A DNA stretch of 9,248 nucleotides from an uncultured Actinomycetes bacterium (GTDB taxonomy: Bacteria > Actinomycetota > Actinomycetes > Nanopelagicales > Nanopelagicaceae). The translations under genes were made by a program, and so were the position numbers. This document shows, piece after piece, positions 6,743 through 9,248 of this stretch (the stretch's first letter is position 1; each line of letters starts with the position of its first letter). The notes beneath the pieces were generated by a model. The model was not told where the DNA came from. It made no database searches and saw nothing but the letters and a program-made list of their open reading frames with translations. The stretch lies in the NCBI GenBank assembly GCA_903921405.1, contig CAIXPV010000065.1:1-9248 (forward strand), in the 5' to 3' direction.

Positions 6743-6772
6743 TTGTCTGGAGAGTAAGAAATTATCTAAATA
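6743..6772 (+). promoter_or_regulatory. possible internal promoter before tctC
   Basis: The 60-base gap between tctA and tctC is the only real gap in the operon. It contains TTGTCT (6743-6748) and an AT-rich TATCTAAATA (6763-6772) at roughly promoter spacing. Binding proteins are usually needed in excess over their permease, which an internal promoter or differential RNA stability would give. The match is weak. Confidence 0.25.
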
Positions 6773-6783
6773 CAACTACTTAG

Positions 6784-6789
6784 AAGGAG
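6784..6789 (+). promoter_or_regulatory. strong ribosome binding site of tctC
   Basis: AAGGAG, 7 bases before GTG 6797 and 10 bases before the in-frame ATG 6800. It is the best Shine-Dalgarno in the operon and fits high expression of the binding protein. The spacing slightly favours the GTG start. Confidence 0.75.
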
Positions 6790-6796
6790 TACGAGA

Positions 6797-7777
6797 GTGA
6801 TGAAGAATAAATTCAAGTTAGCCGTTAGTGCTTTGTCCATCGCAGGGCTCTTATTGAACGCTCCGAGTGCCTCTGCAGCCGTATATCCGGCAAAAGGCAA
6901 GACGATCACGATAATCGTGCCATATGACGCAGGTGGTGCTGGAGATATTGGCGCAAGAATGCTTGCCCCTTACATAAAGACTGCAATCGGGGCCACAAAC
7001 GTTGAAATTGTTAATAAGCCAGGAGCTGGTTCTCAGGTTGGTATCTCAGCTTTAGCTGCAGCCGCTCCAGATGGTTACACAATTGGCTTCACACATTTGC
7101 CAGCGACTATAACTACTTACTTAGATCCAACTAGAGCAGCAACGTATGATTTAACAAAACTAACTCCACTTGCGATGATGGTTGTTGTTCCAACAATTCT
7201 AGTTGTTCGTGCCGAGAGCAAATATATGTCTATCAAGGATCTGATTGCAGATGCTAAAGGCGGAGCAAAAGTTACGATTTCTGATAGCGGAATTCTCAGT
7301 GATGGTCACTTGGCTTCCCTACAACTGCAACAGCTCGCTGGTGTTAAATTACAAGCTGTGCATAGCACCGGCGGTGCAGCAACAACTGCCGATGTATTAG
7401 GTGGTCAAGTAAGTGCTGGAACACTCAATGTTGGTGGCGCAACAAATGAATTAATCAAGAGTGGCAAGCTTCGCATCCTAGGTATTTTCTCTAAGACCAA
7501 GGATAAGACTTTCCCAACTGCCAAGACTGCTAAGGAACAAGGTTACCCAATCTATGTTTCAACATCACGTGCAATTTCAGGTCCTGCAGGAATGTCAGCG
7601 TCGGTAGTCATCAAGATTTCTAGCGCAATCCGAACCGCAATGCTAAATCCTGAGTTTGTAGCAAAAGCTAACGCTGCTGGACTGTACTTGAAGTTCATGT
7701 GGCCAAATCAGCTACAAACATATTGGTCTGACATGCAGACAGCCACCATTCCATTGATGGCACTTAAGAACTCTTAA
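6797..7777 (+). CDS. tctC: tripartite tricarboxylate transporter substrate-binding protein (TctC/Bug family)
   Basis: Exported solute-binding protein of 326 residues, a normal Bug length. Signal peptide: basic KNKFK (3-7), hydrophobic core LAVSALSIAGLLL (8-20) and a signal-peptidase-I-like site ASA-A (cleavage after residue 27). There is no lipobox and no cysteine anywhere in the protein. Bug motifs are ITIIVPYDAGGAGDIGARML at 37-56, IVNKPGAGSQVGI at 71-83 and APDGYTIG at 90-97. The two loops normally bind the carboxylate of the ligand; the usual PFPPGG reads PYDAGG here. It captures a carboxylic acid and hands it to TctBA; ligand unknown. Gene order is unusual, as tctC often comes first. Start: GTG 6797 or ATG 6800, which differ by one residue. 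Its stop lies inside the first downstream hairpin. Confidence 0.92.
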   Translation: MMKNKFKLAVSALSIAGLLLNAPSASAAVYPAKGKTITIIVPYDAGGAGDIGARMLAPYIKTAIGATNVEIVNKPGAGSQVGISALAAAAPDGYTIGFTHLPATITTYLDPTRAATYDLTKLTPLAMMVVVPTILVVRAESKYMSIKDLIADAKGGAKVTISDSGILSDGHLASLQLQQLAGVKLQAVHSTGGAATTADVLGGQVSAGTLNVGGATNELIKSGKLRILGIFSKTKDKTFPTAKTAKEQGYPIYVSTSRAISGPAGMSASVVIKISSAIRTAMLNPEFVAKANAAGLYLKFMWPNQLQTYWSDMQTATIPLMALKNS

Positions 7778-7798
7778 GAATTGTTTCTAATTCTTAAG
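7773..7798 (+). terminator. AT-rich hairpin overlapping the tctC stop
   Basis: CTTAAGAATT (7773-7782) pairs perfectly with AATTCTTAAG (7789-7798) around a 6-base loop. The tctC TAA (7775-7777) is inside the left arm. No T-run follows, so it may slow 3' exonucleases rather than terminate; the real terminator is probably the next stem. Confidence 0.45.
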
Positions 7799-7814
7799 TA
7801 GAAGTAAGCTCCGA

Positions 7815-7865
7815 GGGGAATATGCAACCCTTGGTCGACATTGTCGGCCAAGGGTTGTTCCCTTT
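7815..7865 (+). terminator. strong intrinsic terminator of the AtuA-TctBAC operon
   Basis: CAACCCTTGG (7825-7834) pairs perfectly with CCAAGGGTTG (7848-7857), continued inward by TCGAC/GTCGG (one G-T pair) to a 3-base ATT loop, giving 15 pairs. The base can extend by GGGAA (7816-7820) with TTCCC (7858-7862) across a 4-base bulge, followed by TTTATT on the plus strand. It sits between convergent genes and directly abuts the alcohol dehydrogenase stop at 7867, so it may also stop minus-strand transcripts. Confidence 0.85.
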
Positions 7866-7866
7866 A

Positions 7867-8871
7867 TTAGGGATGCAGAACTATCCGAATTGGATTATCC
7901 GTCTTAAGAGCCAGTTGATTCAGCGCCTGCGCAGCATCTTCAAGCGCCAACACCGACGTTATCGAGCCTGAAAGATCGAGTTTTCCAGCCCTCACTAGTT
8001 CAACCAGTTCTTGTGTGTGGTGTACTTCTGAACCATAGTGTCCAAGAATTTGGTTTCGCTTATAAACAAAGGCCATGTCACTAGGAATAGTTATCGGCTC
8101 GCTAGCAATTCCTATGATTATTAGCTTGCCACCTTCTGCAAGTAAGGGGAGTGCTTGGATGCGAACAGCATTTACCCCTGCGAAATCAAAGGCTGAATCA
8201 ATACCTCGACCATGAGTGATTGCACGAACTTTCTTCGCAAACTCTGGATCATGTGGATCAAGTGCAACATCTGCACCAACAAGTAGTGCGCGCTGACGTG
8301 CCAGAGGCAGTGGATCGACCGCGATGATAGGAGAAGAACCAATAATTTTTAGTAGTTGTACTGCATGAATCCCCAGTCCACCGATTCCAAAAACTGCACT
8401 TGATAGCCCAGCTCGCATCTGGGCAGTTTGAGTAATCGCCGCCCATGGTGTTGAAACAGCATCAGGAATAATGCAGGCTTGTTCAAAACTAAGTTGTTCA
8501 TGAATCGCAACTAAAGTATGTGCATCGGCAATCATGAAATCTGCAAAGCCACCATCAAAGTCAAAACCTTGTGTTCGTACTCTGCCCTTTTCATCTCTAA
8601 TTCCCGCACAAACAATGACCCGATCACCGATCGTCCAATGATCAACACCATCACCTATTTGATCAACTACACCGGCAACTTCATGTCCCATGGTTACAAC
8701 ATCACCATCTAAATAACCAGGAGAAAGAGTCGAATCAAGTAAGTGGACATCAGATAAACACACACCTGCTGCTTTTACTGCGACTCGAACATGGCCATAA
8801 CCAGCTTCCGGAATTGGATGCTCCACTACTTCGAAATGGCGCGTGCTTATTGTGATTCTTCCTGCGCGCAT
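7867..8871 (-). CDS. zinc-type alcohol dehydrogenase (MDR superfamily)
   Basis: Cytosolic medium-chain dehydrogenase of 334 residues. The GroES-like catalytic domain has the catalytic zinc residues Cys38 (GVCLSDVH) and His63-Glu64 (MGHEVAGVV), with Asp137 (IPDAVSTPW) a possible further ligand. The usual four-cysteine structural-zinc loop is missing: after VIVCAG (86-91) the chain goes through DEKGRVRTQG straight to FDFDGGFADF. The Rossmann domain has FGIGGLG at 161-167 and IIAVD ending in Asp186, which suggests NAD(H) rather than NADP(H). Substrate unknown; an alcohol or hydroxyacyl compound is likely. The ATG at 8871 shares a base with the stop of the upstream kinase-like gene (TAATG), with a ribosome binding site GAGGA at 8879-8883, so the two are an operon. 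It converges on tctC with the strong hairpin between. Confidence 0.9.
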   Translation of the reverse strand: MRAGRITISTRHFEVVEHPIPEAGYGHVRVAVKAAGVCLSDVHLLDSTLSPGYLDGDVVTMGHEVAGVVDQIGDGVDHWTIGDRVIVCAGIRDEKGRVRTQGFDFDGGFADFMIADAHTLVAIHEQLSFEQACIIPDAVSTPWAAITQTAQMRAGLSSAVFGIGGLGIHAVQLLKIIGSSPIIAVDPLPLARQRALLVGADVALDPHDPEFAKKVRAITHGRGIDSAFDFAGVNAVRIQALPLLAEGGKLIIIGIASEPITIPSDMAFVYKRNQILGHYGSEVHHTQELVELVRAGKLDLSGSITSVLALEDAAQALNQLALKTDNPIRIVLHP

Positions 8872-9248
8872 TAGATAATCCTCATCGCTCGGTTAATGAG
8901 TAAATTCACTGCATCACCAAACCCGGCAAATGCAGGGTTTGTAGTTTGGCCGGCAACGTATCTGGCCCAAATCTGTTGCAAAATAACGGTTAATCGAAAG
9001 AGTCCAAAGACTTCATAAAAAGAAAAGTCATTGCACTCCCACTCGGATTTCTCTAAATACTTTTCTACGAACTCTTTTCGTGTAGGCATCCCTGGTAAAT
9101 GACTAGGTTGGCGGCGCAGATCAGCAAAAGCTCCGCTGTCATCTCGATCTATCCAGTAGGCCATCGATGAGCCTAAATCCATCAGTGGATCACCAATTGT
9201 TGCTAACTCCCAATCCAGTGCACCAACTAGGCGAGGCGTCGAATCTAG
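8871..9248 (-). CDS. APH-fold phosphotransferase, ACAD10/11-like, C-terminal part (5' cut by window)
   Basis: The frame is open from the right edge to TAA at 8873-8871 and encodes 125 residues. The first visible residues are LDSTPRLVGALDWELATIGD, followed by PLMDLG; this is the metal-binding DWE...GDP..DLG motif (the DFG equivalent) of aminoglycoside phosphotransferase-fold kinases, so the gene clearly continues upstream and the ATG at 9182 is internal. The rest (AYWID, LPGMPTRKEFVEKY, FYEVFGLFRLTVILQQIWAR, the following YVAGQT) matches the C-terminus of the APH domain found in ACAD10/ACAD11-type proteins. ACAD10/11 and the bacterial kinase LvaA (levulinic acid pathway) phosphorylate 4-hydroxyacyl-CoAs, so a similar role is possible. 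The catalytic loop and nucleotide-binding half lie outside the window. Confidence 0.85.
   Translation of the reverse strand, partial: LDSTPRLVGALDWELATIGDPLMDLGSSMAYWIDRDDSGAFADLRRQPSHLPGMPTRKEFVEKYLEKSEWECNDFSFYEVFGLFRLTVILQQIWARYVAGQTTNPAFAGFGDAVNLLINRAMRII
8879..8883 (-). promoter_or_regulatory. ribosome binding site of the alcohol dehydrogenase
   Basis: GAGGA on the minus strand, seven bases before ATG 8871, inside the end of the upstream gene. It supports the chosen start. Confidence 0.6.

Noticed and set aside
9180..9182. ATG at 9182 as start of a 103-residue gene
   Set aside because: The frame stays open to the window edge and the preceding codons encode the APH motif ALDWELATIGDP, so this Met is internal to a truncated gene.
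1..9248. CRISPR array, insertion sequence, toxin-antitoxin or phage defence genes
   Set aside because: No regularly spaced repeats, transposase motifs or defence domains were seen on either strand.

Overview
The window looks like a chromosomal segment of a moderately low-GC actinobacterium, possibly a streamlined freshwater acI/Nanopelagicales-type genome. The reasons are the polyprenyl synthetase next to rarD and yajQ, frequent GTG/TTG starts, very short or negative intergenic distances, and actinobacterial-looking protein sequences with AT-leaning codons. The taxonomic call is an inference from reading alone.

Left part (1-2570, housekeeping). The last codons of an upstream gene, possibly nuoN, overlap by one base the start of a trans-polyprenyl diphosphate synthase that would make the isoprenoid tail of menaquinone. 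On the minus strand, yajQ is directly abutted by rarD, an EamA-type permease. The 3' end of rarD overlaps the 3' end of the polyprenyl synthase gene by 33 bp. A type II tRNA-Tyr(GTA) with encoded CCA closes this part.

Middle gap (2571-2980). These 410 bases hold no convincing gene. They contain several inverted repeats, three small hairpins and a perfect 14-bp palindrome that ends two bases before the next start codon.

Right part (2981-9248, catabolic/accessory). Five plus-strand genes form one tight unit: an AtuA/DUF1446-family protein, a DUF4387 protein, and the three parts of a tripartite tricarboxylate transporter in the order tctB-tctA-tctC. Gaps are 1-3 bases except for 60 bases before tctC, which has its own strong ribosome binding site. 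Two hairpins end the unit. Converging on it from the minus strand are a zinc-type alcohol dehydrogenase and, overlapping its start by one base, the C-terminal part of an ACAD10/11-like APH-fold kinase that runs off the window.

Working model (inference): the transporter imports an organic acid, the AtuA/DUF4387 pair processes it by unknown chemistry, and the convergent dehydrogenase/kinase genes may handle a related hydroxy-acid or acyl-CoA. A repressor that binds the palindrome, encoded outside this window, may sense the substrate. The AtuA-DUF4387-TctBAC unit is the best candidate here for an undescribed system.
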